This document shows, in pieces, positions 18,128 to 28,845 of a DNA stretch of 64,000 nucleotides (position 1 is the first letter of the stretch; the number at the start of each line of letters is the position of its first letter). The position numbers were made by a program, and so were the translations under genes. The notes below the pieces were generated by a model. That model was given only the letters and a program-made list of their open reading frames with translations, searched no databases and was not told the DNA's origin. The DNA comes from Bacteroidales bacterium (lineage in GTDB: Bacteria > Bacteroidota > Bacteroidia > Bacteroidales > UBA10428), in NCBI GenBank assembly GCA_016926235.1, contig JAFGOZ010000239.1, positions 1-64,000 of the forward strand, read 5' to 3'.

Positions 18128-19033
18128 TTAATGAATTATCTCACTCCTGATACTTCTAACAATCTCTTTAACTTCATCCAGTATTTCAGGAGTAATGCTT
18201 ATGTTTATATTGTTTGCAGAAATAACTTTATTCACAGTATCAATATTTACTCCTTCCCCAAATTTTACATCAATTTTATCAAAAGATTTTTTTAGCATTT
18301 TTAGCATAAGCAGATATTTGGCAACAGTAATATCGTCACGGTTATTACTCAATAATGCGATAAGAGAATTAAGTGAGTATTTTTGAACAGCAATACGTTC
18401 TGCAATTTCAGTGTTATGTATATCCTGGCAGGCTATATTGGAAGCAATATATAAAGCTTCAATCCATCCTCCAAGCATAATAAGGGCAGCAGCATTACCT
18501 TGTGAGTTGCTTTTTAAATACTCATCGGTAGAATAGTAAATTCTGCTTGCTATTTCATTTAAAGTATCTTTATTGTTATTGCCCTCATCGATGTAGTCGG
18601 CAGCAGCGGTAAAATATTCTTCGGGGATACTAAGATCGGAAGATAGTTTGTGTATTACTGTTAAATATTCCAATGCTGCCTGAAATTCTTCAAAATTTCG
18701 GGCATAGCTAAGATCAACTCCATAAATCCCCAGGTTTAGGGCTTTTTCGGAACTTGATACATAACCATCAGCATTGGAGACAGGATTTAAAATGGAAGGA
18801 TCATAAACAGCACCTACCTCTTCGAAGAGACGAGACATCTCTACAGGTGGATACATATTATAGAATATAGCCCTGGTTTCATTTTTTCTTTTTTGTTGTA
18901 TTATCTGGAGATCTTCTGCTGTCATAGAAGATTGATCGTCCTGGGAAACATCTTTGTTAGAAGTTTTACAGCTGAGAGTAAAAATGAGCAGAAGAATAAA
19001 TAATGACTGTGAAGTAAAATTCTTTTTCAACAT
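18128..19033 (-). CDS. Putative lipoprotein of unknown function
   Basis: A 301-residue protein. The N-terminus (KNFTSQSLFILLLIFTLSCKTSNKD) is a lipoprotein-type signal with Cys in TLSC. The mature part is mainly alpha-helical and polar, with conserved-looking stretches GIYGVDLSYARNFEEFQAAL and LIMLGGWIEALYIA. Similar helical lipoproteins are common in Bacteroidota, but I do not recognise a named function. It converges on the exosortase gene with 45 bases between stops. A possible minus-strand -7 element lies at 19091. Confidence 0.7.
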   Translation of the reverse strand: MLKKNFTSQSLFILLLIFTLSCKTSNKDVSQDDQSSMTAEDLQIIQQKRKNETRAIFYNMYPPVEMSRLFEEVGAVYDPSILNPVSNADGYVSSSEKALNLGIYGVDLSYARNFEEFQAALEYLTVIHKLSSDLSIPEEYFTAAADYIDEGNNNKDTLNEIASRIYYSTDEYLKSNSQGNAAALIMLGGWIEALYIASNIACQDIHNTEIAERIAVQKYSLNSLIALLSNNRDDITVAKYLLMLKMLKKSFDKIDVKFGEGVNIDTVNKVISANNINISITPEILDEVKEIVRSIRSEIIH

Positions 19034-19500
19034 ATGGTTATGTTTTACTAAAATTTACGTACTAAAGATATAGAAATTATAAGTAATCCACAAACGTAAA
19101 CGGTGTATTATACTATCGTTTATTAATTGAATTGTTTAAACATATTGAGCTAAGTATATTAAAAAAGTTTTACCTGAGCAAGCAAGATAATGATTAATCT
19201 AATAATACGATCCTCTGTCTTATGGTAATTAGGGCATCTTACAACTGATTCGCTATGGCAGAAAGCTCGACTATGTCAATCAATAAAAAAACAGTTGAAA
19301 AGTAGTAATTTAGTATTATAATTTTTTTTATACAAAATATTTTCTCAACTATAAAAAACCAAATACAATACATTTCGTAAACTAGTACATTTATTGTATA
19401 TTTATACTATAAAGCAAATATGGGGAAGTAATAATTTTCCTCTGTCAGAAGAATAATAATATGAATTAATTGGGTTTACCTTTTAATCAAATAATTAAAA
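19034..19500. other. 467-base intergenic region
   Basis: AT-rich and lies between the divergent lipoprotein and histidine kinase genes. No ORF, tRNA or clear hairpin was seen. The only candidate signal is CAAACGTA at 19091-19098, which is TACGTTTG on the minus strand. Confidence 0.6.
19091..19098 (-). promoter_or_regulatory. Possible -7 element for the lipoprotein gene
   Basis: Minus-strand TACGTTTG fits TAnnTTTG and lies 57 bases before the lipoprotein start. No matching -33 TTTG was found. Confidence 0.3.
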
Positions 19501-20997
19501 TTGGAAAGTAAAATAGCAGAATCGGTTAAAATTCAACAATATTTGCTTGAAAGCATTCCATATGTTGCATGGTATGTTGATATTGAAGGGATCTTTGTTT
19601 ATGCAAATAGGCAATATTGTATGATGTATAATCTCAGTCCTGATGAAATCATTGGTAAAAATTACTATGACTTGTTTCCTGAGGATATTGCAGAAAAATA
19701 CCGGGCAAATGATAAGAGGGTGATGAAGATGAAAAAACCAATTGCCTATGAACATATTACTGATGGCAAATGGTATTCTACTGTACTTTCACCGATTATC
19801 GACGAGAATAATATTGTAATAGGATTGACAGGTGTTCAAAGAGATATCAACTTTCAAAAACAGATAATGCATACGCTTAATATTGAGCGTGAATTTTTAC
19901 AGGCATTGATGGATAATATTCCATTTACTATTTATTTTAAAAACCTCGAAGGAAAATATACTAAGATCAATAAAGCATATGCCACATTAATCGGGGTATC
20001 AGACCCTGATGATGCATTGAATAAGGATGAATTTGATTACTTTGATAAGGAATATGCTAATACAAACCATATTGAAGATTTAACTGTTTTACGTACGGGT
20101 GAATCAATAAATGGGAAGGTAGAACTGGTGAAGAAACCAAAAGGGGAATATGCCTGGATGTATGCAACTAAAGTAGGCGTTATTGATGAAAATGATATTG
20201 TAACAGGAATGGTTTGTATTGCATATGATATTACAGAAAGAAAACTTAACGAACAGAAATTACTTGAAGCGAAAGAGAAAGCCGAAGAAAGCGACAGGTT
20301 AAAAACAGCATTTCTGGCTAATATGTCGCATGAAATCCGCACTCCTATGAATGGAATAATTGGCTTTTCAAATCTTCTTAAAAACCAGGATTTGCAGGAT
20401 GGTGAAAAGACAGAATATATTGAACATATAAATACATGCGGTAATACACTGCTGAATTTGATTGATGATATAATTGATATTTCAAAAATTGAAGCAGGTG
20501 AATTAAAGGTAAAAATGGCACGTTGTCAGGTAAATGATGTGTTAACGGATTTGCAAAAGACATTTGAAAATTCGCAAAAAACCTACTATAGAAGAAATGT
20601 TGATCTTATTTTTAAGCCGGGTATAACGGAAAATGGTTTTTCTATTTTTACCGATCCATACCGTTTCAGACAAATTATTTCAAACCTTATTGGCAATGCC
20701 ATTAAATTTACTGAAGTAGGTAGCATAGAGTTTGGGTATTATCAGAAAGACCAAAATTATCTGGAGTTTTATGTAAAAGATACCGGAGTAGGAATCCCGG
20801 AAGATAAACTCGCTATTATCTTTGATCGTTTTCAACAGATTAATGAGCATAAACATTTAAATCAAAAGGGGACCGGATTAGGTTTAGCGATTTCAATGCA
20901 CCTTACACATCTGTTGGGTGGAGAAATGCGTGTTGAATCAAAGGTGGGTGCAGGATCAACTTTCTTTTTTACATTGCCTCATAATAACAAAGCCTGA
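19501..20997 (+). CDS. PAS-domain sensor histidine kinase
   Basis: A 498-residue kinase with no membrane helix, so probably cytoplasmic. Two PAS domains occupy about residues 10-125 and 130-250 (the second ends CIAYDITERK). The dimerisation/phosphoacceptor domain carries His277 in MSHEIRTPMNG. The ATPase domain shows the N box (ISNLIGNAIKFTE), G1 (DTGVGIPEDKL), F box and G2 (GTGLGLAIS). There is no receiver domain and no response regulator gene nearby, so it is an orphan kinase. It starts at TTG 19501; the nearest upstream ATG (19461) is in another frame and closed. The signal sensed is unknown. Confidence 0.9.
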   Translation: MESKIAESVKIQQYLLESIPYVAWYVDIEGIFVYANRQYCMMYNLSPDEIIGKNYYDLFPEDIAEKYRANDKRVMKMKKPIAYEHITDGKWYSTVLSPIIDENNIVIGLTGVQRDINFQKQIMHTLNIEREFLQALMDNIPFTIYFKNLEGKYTKINKAYATLIGVSDPDDALNKDEFDYFDKEYANTNHIEDLTVLRTGESINGKVELVKKPKGEYAWMYATKVGVIDENDIVTGMVCIAYDITERKLNEQKLLEAKEKAEESDRLKTAFLANMSHEIRTPMNGIIGFSNLLKNQDLQDGEKTEYIEHINTCGNTLLNLIDDIIDISKIEAGELKVKMARCQVNDVLTDLQKTFENSQKTYYRRNVDLIFKPGITENGFSIFTDPYRFRQIISNLIGNAIKFTEVGSIEFGYYQKDQNYLEFYVKDTGVGIPEDKLAIIFDRFQQINEHKHLNQKGTGLGLAISMHLTHLLGGEMRVESKVGAGSTFFFTLPHNNKA

Positions 20998-21015
20998 ATA
21001 TTTCCAAATATCAGG
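20993..21015 (+). terminator. Probable terminator of the histidine kinase gene
   Basis: CCTGAATATTT (20993-21003) pairs with AAATATCAGG (21006-21015) with one bulged A, and is followed by TTTCTTC. The stem includes the kinase stop codon. Confidence 0.45.
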
Positions 21016-21058
21016 TTTCTTCAACTATTTTTATTATTCATGTAACATATATTATTGT

Positions 21059-21090
21059 TTTGGTTTTTTTAAAATACCTGAGTAACTTTG
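21059..21090 (+). promoter_or_regulatory. Consensus Bacteroidota promoter of the acyl-CoA ligase gene
   Basis: TTTG (21059-21062), 20 bases, TAACTTTG (21083-21090) is an exact match to the -33/-7 consensus. The apparent TTG start at 21088 lies inside the -7 box, which rules it out and selects the ATG at 21118. Confidence 0.7.
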
Positions 21091-21117
21091 CTTTTACCAA
21101 ACCACTTTTTATTAAAC

Positions 21118-22728
21118 ATGCTTACCCAGAATTTGGTAAAAACCATTGAGAAGGCTATTAATAACAACTGGCAATTACCTTCCCTGACTAACTATAATGG
21201 AGTTTCATATTCCTATGGAGAGGTTGCTTTGCGGATAAAGCACCTTCAGAAGTTGTTTATACAGCACCAAATCAAACCTGGAGATAAGATCAGTTTAATA
21301 GGAAAGAATGCTGCTGAATGGGGAATAATTTATCTCGCAACAATAACCTTTGGAGCCGTAATTGTGCCACTTTTACCGGATTTTAAAAGGGAAGATGTTA
21401 TCAATCTGATAAATCATTCCGATTCGTTATTGTTGTTTAGTGGAGCACAGTTAAAAGCCGAACTAGATATAAGTAAAATGCCCAATATTAAAGCAATTTA
21501 CAGCCTCGAAGATGTTGAAAAATTTGAGAAAGAAGTAAGGAGCAAAGAGACAAACGATGAAAATAAAATAAGTTTTAAAAACATTGAAAACTCTGAATTA
21601 GCTGTGATTAGTTATACCTCAGGTACTACTGGATTTTCAAAAGGAGTGATGTTAAACCATAATAGCCTTATGGCGAATGTGCTGTTTGCACAAAACAATA
21701 TGCCTCTTGAACCTGGAAACAGAATCCTCTCATTTCTCCCCATGGCGCATGCATATGGATGCATGTTTGAATTTTTATTTCCTTTTACTTTGGGTTGTAA
21801 TGTTGTTTTTCTTACAAAAATACCCTCCCCGCAAATTATTGTGCAAGCATTTAAAGAAGTTAAGCCCGAGCTGATATTATCAGTACCCTTAATTATTGAA
21901 AAAATTTATAAGAAACAATTATCCCCGGTCCTTTCACAGAAAAAGATGAAGGTTCTGTTAAAAATACCGGGGCTTAAAAAAATTATTTTCAAGAAAATAA
22001 AGGGGAAATTATCAGAAGTATTTGGTAATAATTTTCGTGAACTGGTCATTGGTGGGGCTGCATTTAGTAAAGAAGCAGAGCACTTTTTGCGAAAAATCGG
22101 ATTCCCTTTTACTATTGGTTATGGCATGACGGAATGTGGCCCATTAATCAGTTATGCCGCATGGGCAAAAGCAAAACTTGAATCATGTGGTAAACCTATT
22201 GATTATATAGAAGTGAAAATAGATTCGGATGATCCGGTTAATATACCTGGCGAAATACTAATAAAAGGTGAAAATGTGATGCTTGGTTATTATAAGAATA
22301 AAGAGGCAACGGATGCATCAATTGATGTTGATGGCTGGCTTCATTCAGGTGATCTTGGGATTTTAGATAAAGATAATTATATTTTTATTAAAGGGAGAAG
22401 TAAAAGCATGATACTTGGTCCTTCAGGACAGAATATTTATCCTGAAGAACTGGAGAATAAAATCGATAGCCAGGTGTTCGTATTGGAATCATTAGTTGTG
22501 GAACGTGATAGTAAACTTGTAGCGCTGGTATGCCCTGATCCGGATTATACTAAAAGGGAAAAATTGAATGATGAGTCTCTCTTGTCATTGTGCGAGGAGT
22601 ATATAAAGACCTTAAATAAAGATATGCCTGCATATATGAATATTTCACGTGTTGAGTTACATCATGAGGAGTTTGAAAAAACACCGAAAAAGAGTATTAA
22701 GCGATTTTTATATACCGAAAATAAGTAG
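21118..22728 (+). CDS. AMP-binding acyl-CoA ligase-like enzyme
   Basis: A 536-residue adenylate-forming enzyme. The phosphate-binding loop SYTSGTTGFSKGV lies near residue 165, followed by the aromatic/adenine motif GYGMTECGP near residue 335 and the hinge region GWLHSGDLG. The C-terminal PKKSIKRFLY carries the probable catalytic Lys near residue 529. This layout matches long-chain fatty-acid-CoA ligase relatives that activate a carboxylic acid with ATP and transfer it to CoA. Chain-length preference cannot be read from sequence. It has its own consensus promoter and stands as a single gene, ending 4 bases before a convergent DUF2461 gene. Confidence 0.88.
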   Translation: MLTQNLVKTIEKAINNNWQLPSLTNYNGVSYSYGEVALRIKHLQKLFIQHQIKPGDKISLIGKNAAEWGIIYLATITFGAVIVPLLPDFKREDVINLINHSDSLLLFSGAQLKAELDISKMPNIKAIYSLEDVEKFEKEVRSKETNDENKISFKNIENSELAVISYTSGTTGFSKGVMLNHNSLMANVLFAQNNMPLEPGNRILSFLPMAHAYGCMFEFLFPFTLGCNVVFLTKIPSPQIIVQAFKEVKPELILSVPLIIEKIYKKQLSPVLSQKKMKVLLKIPGLKKIIFKKIKGKLSEVFGNNFRELVIGGAAFSKEAEHFLRKIGFPFTIGYGMTECGPLISYAAWAKAKLESCGKPIDYIEVKIDSDDPVNIPGEILIKGENVMLGYYKNKEATDASIDVDGWLHSGDLGILDKDNYIFIKGRSKSMILGPSGQNIYPEELENKIDSQVFVLESLVVERDSKLVALVCPDPDYTKREKLNDESLLSLCEEYIKTLNKDMPAYMNISRVELHHEEFEKTPKKSIKRFLYTENK

Positions 22729-22732
22729 CCTT

Positions 22733-23401
22733 CTATTCGGATTCCAAAATAGCCCTGTTTATAAATTGATTAAAAGCATACATTAAGTTAAATGCTTTTA
22801 TAATCTCTGGGAAAAACGCCTTTTTAAGAATAGAGGCTTCATCATATTCTTTAAGCAAAGTATAGCTTTTAAATTTTAATAGATCAACATCCTTAAAATC
22901 ATTTGGAAAATCTTTAGGCGCTTTTTTTAATTTATCACCGTATATTTTTGGGAATAGCTTTTTAAAAGCAGAATTGTTAAGGATCTTTTTAAATTCTTCC
23001 GTATTACCATAAATTTCATTTCGAACAGCTTTTAGAACGGGTGCTTCAGGCATATATATTCCTCCTCCAATAAAACATCCTCCCGGTTCAATATGGAGGT
23101 AATATCCGGCAAGTCCGCTTTTTCGACCGCTTTGTACAATATGTGCTCCAAAGTTGGTTTTGTAGGGAGTTTTGTCATTTGAAAACCTTGTATCCCTATA
23201 AATTCGATAAATGCTTTCTTTTGCGCTGATTGTTTTTATTAGCGGGTCAAATTTACTGATCTCAGCAATCATCATATTTACAAATAATTCAAAATTTTCC
23301 CGGGCCTCATTGTACCATTTTTTGTTCTCCTGAAACCATTCCCTGTTATTATTATTAGAGAGGGTTTTTAAAAATTCAAGAATCGTTGTATTTAAAATCA
23401 T
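22733..23401 (-). CDS. DUF2461 family protein
   Basis: A 222-residue cytoplasmic protein. The conserved blocks of DUF2461 are visible: LKTLSNNNNREWFQENKKWY at the N-terminus, YRIYRDTRFSNDKTPYKTNF in the middle, and GGGIYMPEAPVLKAVR. The family is widespread in bacteria and fungi with no firm function. It is a single gene; the acyl-CoA ligase gene converges on it from the left, and ispD is divergent on the right. Confidence 0.9.
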   Translation of the reverse strand: MILNTTILEFLKTLSNNNNREWFQENKKWYNEARENFELFVNMMIAEISKFDPLIKTISAKESIYRIYRDTRFSNDKTPYKTNFGAHIVQSGRKSGLAGYYLHIEPGGCFIGGGIYMPEAPVLKAVRNEIYGNTEEFKKILNNSAFKKLFPKIYGDKLKKAPKDFPNDFKDVDLLKFKSYTLLKEYDEASILKKAFFPEIIKAFNLMYAFNQFINRAILESE

Positions 23402-23480
23402 TATTGTAGTAAATTAGATTTCTGAAAAAACAATATAATAAAGGTATTGTTTTAATTTGGTTTCAAACAATGATTTCTGG

Positions 23481-24161
23481 ATGAAAAAATATGTAATAAT
23501 TGTTGGAGGTGGCAAGGGACAACGAATGCAATCGGAGGTTCCAAAGCAATTTTTGTTACTTGAAAATAAACCTGTAATTGTTCATACTATTGAGGTTTTT
23601 CAAAAGTATGATCGGGATATATCGTTTATAATTGTTTTACCTTCTCAATATGTTGATCAATGGAATGATGAACTCGCAAAGTATCTAAATACAGATTTAG
23701 TGCAAATTACACAGGGAGGAACTGATCGTTTTTATTCGGTGAAGAATGGATTATCACTCATCCCGGAAGATGATGCACTTGTAGCCATACATGATTCTGT
23801 AAGACCATTGGTTTCTTTGGCCACAATACAGCAATGCTTTAAAATTGCTGAAGAAAAGGGGAATGCAATACCTGTTATAGAAGTTAGTGAATCTGTCAGA
23901 ATTATAAATGAGGAGGGAAATAAGACCATTGACAGGTCTCGTTTACGATTGATACAAACACCACAGGTTTTTTATGCGGGTAAACTAAAGGATGCTTACA
24001 GACATGAGTTTTCGGCACAATTTACAGATGATGCCAGCGTTTTCGAAAAAGCTGGTAATACAATAAACCTGGTTGAGGGGAATAAGGAGAATATTAAAAT
24101 TACCACCCCTGAAGATATGGAAGTGGCAACAGTATTTTTAAAAATGAGGTTTAATTGTTAA
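23481..24161 (+). CDS. ispD: 2-C-methyl-D-erythritol 4-phosphate cytidylyltransferase
   Basis: A 226-residue enzyme of the MEP isoprenoid pathway that transfers CMP from CTP to methylerythritol phosphate. The N-terminal VGGGKGQRM nucleotide-binding loop (usually AGGxGxRM), the HDSVRPL motif, the [12 protein letters not shown] block and the C-terminal TTPEDMEVA are all present. The ATG at 23481 is chosen over an in-frame TTG at 23457 because family members begin directly with the MKKYVIIV strand. Its stop codon overlaps that of the convergent infB gene by 4 bases. Confidence 0.93.
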   Translation: MKKYVIIVGGGKGQRMQSEVPKQFLLLENKPVIVHTIEVFQKYDRDISFIIVLPSQYVDQWNDELAKYLNTDLVQITQGGTDRFYSVKNGLSLIPEDDALVAIHDSVRPLVSLATIQQCFKIAEEKGNAIPVIEVSESVRIINEEGNKTIDRSRLRLIQTPQVFYAGKLKDAYRHEFSAQFTDDASVFEKAGNTINLVEGNKENIKITTPEDMEVATVFLKMRFNC

Positions 24162-27046
24162 AGCTTTTTCTTTATCTCGGTTTCCTTGAAGGCTTCGATA
24201 ATATCACCTACCTTAATATCGTTATAGTTAGATATATTTAATCCGCATTCAAGGCCGGTAACTACTTCCTTAACGTCATCTTTAAACCGTTTTAGTGATC
24301 CAAGTTCACCGGTGTATAATACAATCCCTTCACGTATTAATCGTACTTTTGAATCCCGGTTTATTTTTCCTTCTTTCACCATGCATCCTGCAATAGTGCC
24401 GACTTTGGTGATCTTGAATGTCTCAAGTATTTCGAGCGTAGCAACGACTTCTTCCTTAATTTCAGGAGACAACATACCTTCCATGGCAGCTTTCACGTCC
24501 TCTATTGCATCATATATTATAGAATACAGACGTACATCTATTTCTTCTTTTTCAGCTAGTTTACGAGCATTCATGGATGGTCTTACCTGGAAACCAATGA
24601 TGATAGCATCGGAAGCTGCAGCAAGCAGAATGTCACTTTCAGAAATTTGACCAACGGCCTTATGCCTGATTACTACTTCAATTTCAGGCGTGCTCAACTT
24701 AATGAGAGAATCAGAAAGTGCTTCAACAGAACCATCTACATCTCCTTTAACAATGATGTTAAGTTCCTGGAAGTTTCCAATGGCAATACGACGACCAATT
24801 TCATCAAGAGTAATATGTTTTTGTGTACGTAATCCTTGTTCACGCTGCAACTGCTCACGCTTTGATGCAATTTCTTTTGCTTCACGATCTGATTCCATTA
24901 CGTTGAATGTATCACCAGCCTGTGGAGCTCCGTTCAATCCAAGTATTAATGCTGGTGTTGAAGGATCAGCTTCTGTTATTCTATTACCACGTTCGTTGTA
25001 CATGGCTTTTACGTGTCCAAAGTGAGTGCCGGCAAGTACCAGGTCTCCAATGCGTAGTGTTCCATTTTGTACAAGTATAGTAGCTACATATCCCCGGCCT
25101 TTATCCAGTGATGATTCAATAATTGTACCTGAAGCTTTTCTGTTTGGATTGGCTTTAAGGTCAAGCATTTCAGCCTCGAGTAAAACTTTTTCAAGAAGAT
25201 CATCCACTTTAATTCCATTTTTTGCAGAAATTTCCTGTGATTGATATTTACCTCCCCAGTCTTCCACCAGGAAGTTCATATTTGCCAGTTCTTCCTTTAC
25301 TTTTTCGGGGTTTGCAGATGGTTTGTCTATTTTATTAATAGCAAATACAATAGGTACACCAGCAGCATGAGCATGATTTATTGCTTCTACTGTTTGTGGT
25401 TTAACACCATCATCAGCGGCAACCACGATAATTGCCACGTCAGTAACCTGCGCTCCCCTGGCCCTCATAGCAGTAAATGCTTCGTGTCCTGGTGTATCAA
25501 GGAAAGTAATTTTACGTCCATCTTCAAGCATAACATTATATGCTCCAATATGTTGGGTTATGCCTCCGGCTTCTCCTGCAATTACATTGGTGTTACGCAC
25601 ATGATCAAGAAGTTTTGTTTTACCATGGTCTACGTGTCCCATTACAGTTACGATAGGTGGTCTGGGTACAAGGTCTTCCTCGTTATCTGCTTCTTGCGCA
25701 ATTGATTCCTGGAGTTCAACACTTACAAATTCTACTTTATAACCAAATTCATCAGCAACAAGTGCCATTGTTTCAGCATCAAGTCGTTGATTAATAGAGA
25801 CAAATAACCCCAGGCTCATACAAGATGAGATAATTTCGTTAACCGGTACACTCATCATAGATGCGAGTTCATTAACGGAAACAAACTCAGTAACTTTAAT
25901 AATATTTTTGGTTTTTTCTTTTTGTTCTATTTCTTCCTGCAGTTTCTGGCTTATTGCATCTCTCTTTTCCCTTCTGTATTTTGATCCTTTGGATTTGCCT
26001 TTTGATGTTAACCTTGCAAGAGTATCTTTAATTTGTTTTTGAACATCTTCCTCACTTATATCCGGACGATAGGTCTTTTTCTTTTTACCTTTTTTACCTT
26101 TTACTAATTCTTCATCTTCTATTTCTCCTCCTTTTTCATCCTTGAAAATGCGTTTTCTTTTTTTCTTCTTGCCAAAATCATCATCACGGGAGGAAGCAAT
26201 AGGTTTTTTATCTTTATCTTTTTGAGCAGGTAAGTCTATTTTACCTACAACTGTAGGACCGGCTAATTGTCCAACGTTGGCTTTGATAACTTTTTCTTCT
26301 TCGGGTTCTTCATCAGCATCAATTACTTTTTCTTTTACTTCCTGTTTAGTAGTTTTTGCTGCTTTTTCAAATTCTTTTTTCTGTTGTTTTTCAATCCTCT
26401 CCTTTTCTTTTTCTTTTTTTGTCTTTCTTGCCGGACGGGTTTTTTGATTCATTGACTCCAGATCAATTTTACCTACAACACGTACTTCAATTTCTTTTTC
26501 TGGTTCAATTCGGGTTACTTCTTCAATTACTTTTTCAGGTTCTTCTTTTTTAGTAGTTTCTTCCGGCTCTTTCTCAACTTTTGGTTCCTCTTTTGGTTCG
26601 GGTTCTTCCTCCTTTTCTTCTTCCTTTACTTTTTTCTTGGTTATTGAATCCAGATCAATTTTACCAACTACTTTTACGGTTGCTTTTTCTTGTTTTTTTA
26701 GTCGGTTATCAATGTGGGAACCCACTCCTGAGGGATCTTTTATAATAATTTCTTCTTCGGTTTCTATGCTTGAATCTTCAGTTTTTGTTGTTTCTATATC
26801 ATTTAATGTAACAGATCCTTTACTTTCTTTAAGTTTATTAATCTGAATTTTTTCAGATTCCTTTTTAACTTTGGTATCAGTACTATACTCATTCGTGAGC
26901 AGGAAGTACAATTCATCAGATACTTTTGTATTAGGGTTTGAATCCAGATCAAATCCCTTCTTATGAAGAAAATCAACAATAGTAGAAATCCCCACGTTTA
27001 ATTCACGGGCCACTTTACTTAATCTTCTTGTTATGCCTTCACTCAT
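24158..27046 (-). CDS. infB: Translation initiation factor IF-2
   Basis: A 962-residue IF-2, which places initiator tRNA on the 30S subunit using GTP. An N-terminal extension of about 460 residues begins with the IF2-N fold ([15 protein letters not shown]) and is then highly charged Lys/Glu low-complexity sequence holding three VVGKIDL motifs. The G domain begins near residue 465 with GHVDHGKT, then DTPGHEAF and NKID. Domains II to IV follow to the C-terminus. ATG 27046 is preferred to an in-frame TTG two codons upstream. It is the last gene of the rimP-nusA-infB operon, 64 bases after nusA. Confidence 0.97.
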   Translation of the reverse strand: MSEGITRRLSKVARELNVGISTIVDFLHKKGFDLDSNPNTKVSDELYFLLTNEYSTDTKVKKESEKIQINKLKESKGSVTLNDIETTKTEDSSIETEEEIIIKDPSGVGSHIDNRLKKQEKATVKVVGKIDLDSITKKKVKEEEKEEEPEPKEEPKVEKEPEETTKKEEPEKVIEEVTRIEPEKEIEVRVVGKIDLESMNQKTRPARKTKKEKEKERIEKQQKKEFEKAAKTTKQEVKEKVIDADEEPEEEKVIKANVGQLAGPTVVGKIDLPAQKDKDKKPIASSRDDDFGKKKKRKRIFKDEKGGEIEDEELVKGKKGKKKKTYRPDISEEDVQKQIKDTLARLTSKGKSKGSKYRREKRDAISQKLQEEIEQKEKTKNIIKVTEFVSVNELASMMSVPVNEIISSCMSLGLFVSINQRLDAETMALVADEFGYKVEFVSVELQESIAQEADNEEDLVPRPPIVTVMGHVDHGKTKLLDHVRNTNVIAGEAGGITQHIGAYNVMLEDGRKITFLDTPGHEAFTAMRARGAQVTDVAIIVVAADDGVKPQTVEAINHAHAAGVPIVFAINKIDKPSANPEKVKEELANMNFLVEDWGGKYQSQEISAKNGIKVDDLLEKVLLEAEMLDLKANPNRKASGTIIESSLDKGRGYVATILVQNGTLRIGDLVLAGTHFGHVKAMYNERGNRITEADPSTPALILGLNGAPQAGDTFNVMESDREAKEIASKREQLQREQGLRTQKHITLDEIGRRIAIGNFQELNIIVKGDVDGSVEALSDSLIKLSTPEIEVVIRHKAVGQISESDILLAAASDAIIIGFQVRPSMNARKLAEKEEIDVRLYSIIYDAIEDVKAAMEGMLSPEIKEEVVATLEILETFKITKVGTIAGCMVKEGKINRDSKVRLIREGIVLYTGELGSLKRFKDDVKEVVTGLECGLNISNYNDIKVGDIIEAFKETEIKKKL

Positions 27047-27116
27047 AAGCAATTTCCTATTGTTTTTACGGCACTAAGATAAACAATATATACAAAGTTA
27101 TATTGTTTTCGGCCTA

Positions 27117-28352
27117 TTATTCAAATTCTTCTTTTAAAATCTTAATTACTTCTTTTATGGTTTCTTCTTCGAGGTCAGTACGTTTTACCAAATCTTCAAT
27201 TGATAATTCCAGAACGCTTTTTGCAGTGTCGCATCCTATAGCTTTTAATTCATCGAGTATCCAGCTTTCGATTTCATCTGCAAATTCTTCAAGGTTAACA
27301 TCTTCGTCATCCAGATCTGCTTCTCGGTATACGTCAATTTCATATCCCGTAAGCTGACTTGCCAATTTAATATTCAAACCACCTTTACCAATTGCCAATG
27401 ATACTTCACTAGGTTTGAGAAATACTTCAGCTTTCTTTTCAGCTTCCAGTATTTTTATGGAACTGATCTTTGCCGGGCTTAATGCTCGTGTAATATAAAG
27501 TTGGGTATTTGGTGTAAAGTTTATGACATCTATGTTTTCATTCCTTAGTTCCCTTACAATACCATGAATCCTTGATCCTTTCATCCCAACGCATGCTCCA
27601 ACCGGATCAACTCTTTCATCATACGATTCTACTGCTACTTTTGCCCTTTCTCCGGGTACCCTTACAATGTTTTTAATGGTTATTAGTCCATCAAAAATCT
27701 CGGGAACCTCAAGTTCAAATAGTCTCTCGAGGAATATTGGTGAAGTACGCGATAATATTATCAACGGATTGTTATTCCTCATTTCAACTCTGATCACAAC
27801 AGCTCTAATGGCATCCCCTTTACGAAAATAATCAGATGGTATTTGTTCTGTTTTTGGCAGGATAAGCTCGTTTCCTTCATCATCCAGGATAAGGATTTCA
27901 CGTTTCCATACCTGGTAAACTTCTCCAGTTACTATTTCACCAATACGATCTTTATATTTTACAAAAACATTGCTTTTTTCAAGATCTAAGATACGGCTTG
28001 TAAGATTCTGACGAAGTGATAAAATAGCCCTTCGTCCAAAGTCGGCAAATTTTACCTCATCAGTCACTTCTTCTCCCAATTCATAGTCCGAATCAATCTT
28101 CTTGGCTTCACTAAGAGCAATTTGAAAATTGGGATCTTCCACTTCACCATCCTTCACAATTTCCCTATTTCTCCAGATTTCGAAGTCTCCCTTGTCGATG
28201 TTAATAATTACATCGAAATTTTCATCGGTACCATATTTTTTTTGCAGCATACTTTTAAATACGTCTTCCAGGACACTCATCATTGTTGCCCGGTCAATAC
28301 TTTTAAGTTCTTTAAACTCCGAAAAAGTTTCAATTAAATTAATATTGTCCAT
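27117..28352 (-). CDS. nusA: Transcription termination/antitermination factor NusA
   Basis: A 411-residue NusA. The N-terminal polymerase-binding domain (INLIETFSEFKELKSIDRA) is followed by an S1 domain (GEIVTGEVYQVWKR) and paired KH domains (VRVPGERAKVAVES..., GACVGMKGSRIHGIVREL, and IGKGGLNIKLASQLTGYEIDV). A short C-terminal helical tail follows. It modulates pausing, termination and antitermination of RNA polymerase. It lies 14 bases after rimP, the conserved bacterial order. The C-terminus is shorter than in Escherichia coli, as is normal outside Proteobacteria. Confidence 0.97.
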   Translation of the reverse strand: MDNINLIETFSEFKELKSIDRATMMSVLEDVFKSMLQKKYGTDENFDVIINIDKGDFEIWRNREIVKDGEVEDPNFQIALSEAKKIDSDYELGEEVTDEVKFADFGRRAILSLRQNLTSRILDLEKSNVFVKYKDRIGEIVTGEVYQVWKREILILDDEGNELILPKTEQIPSDYFRKGDAIRAVVIRVEMRNNNPLIILSRTSPIFLERLFELEVPEIFDGLITIKNIVRVPGERAKVAVESYDERVDPVGACVGMKGSRIHGIVRELRNENIDVINFTPNTQLYITRALSPAKISSIKILEAEKKAEVFLKPSEVSLAIGKGGLNIKLASQLTGYEIDVYREADLDDEDVNLEEFADEIESWILDELKAIGCDTAKSVLELSIEDLVKRTDLEEETIKEVIKILKEEFE

Positions 28353-28366
28353 TGTAAGTCCCGACT

Positions 28367-28828
28367 TTAAAAATTAATAATCAGTGTAGTTGACTTAATA
28401 TCTTCTAATGCAATCTTTTTTACCAGATCTTCATTTTCAGGCACATTCTTTTTAGCCTTCTTTTTACCTTTTATAAGTTCCAGCTCTATATTTTTCCCAT
28501 CAAAAGATTGAAGTTTCCCTTTATGTTTTATCCCTTCATGCGTGATAACTTCAACATCTTTACCCATGTGTTTTTTGTATTGCTGGGGTACCTTAAAAGG
28601 TAATGTCAGACCAGCAGAAGAAACTTCTAAAGAGAAATCTTCTTTTTCACGGTCTAACTGACCTTCAATACAGCGGCTGATACGAACGCACTCTTCAATA
28701 CTGATACCTTCAAAACTGTCAATATAAACCTTAATCTGGTTTGCATTATTAACAGTAAGGTCTACAATAAATGACTTCTCATTTATGCAGCCTGTGGCTA
28801 GTTTATCTATGTCACTTTTGTTCAGCAT
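28367..28828 (-). CDS. rimP: Ribosome maturation factor RimP
   Basis: A 153-residue protein required for 30S subunit maturation. The N-terminal domain contains FIVDLTVNNANQIKVYIDS and ISIEECVRISRCIEGQLD, followed by the typical SLEVSSAGLTLPFK segment that joins to the C-terminal SH3-like domain (KDVEVITHEGIKHKGKL). ATG 28828 is used; an in-frame TTG directly before it is less likely. It is the first gene of the rimP-nusA-infB operon, with a strong promoter and a hairpin in its leader. Confidence 0.93.
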   Translation of the reverse strand: MLNKSDIDKLATGCINEKSFIVDLTVNNANQIKVYIDSFEGISIEECVRISRCIEGQLDREKEDFSLEVSSAGLTLPFKVPQQYKKHMGKDVEVITHEGIKHKGKLQSFDGKNIELELIKGKKKAKKNVPENEDLVKKIALEDIKSTTLIINF

Positions 28829-28845
28829 CAATTTAAAATAATAAA

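Noticed and set aside
21088..21117. Upstream TTG start for the acyl-CoA ligase
   Set aside because: The TTG is part of a consensus -7 box (TAACTTTG), so it would not be in the transcript; ATG 21118 was used.
24312..26846. Several long plus-strand reading frames opposite infB
   Set aside because: They are by-products of the Lys/Glu-rich low-complexity and biased codons of infB, with no start signals or protein features.
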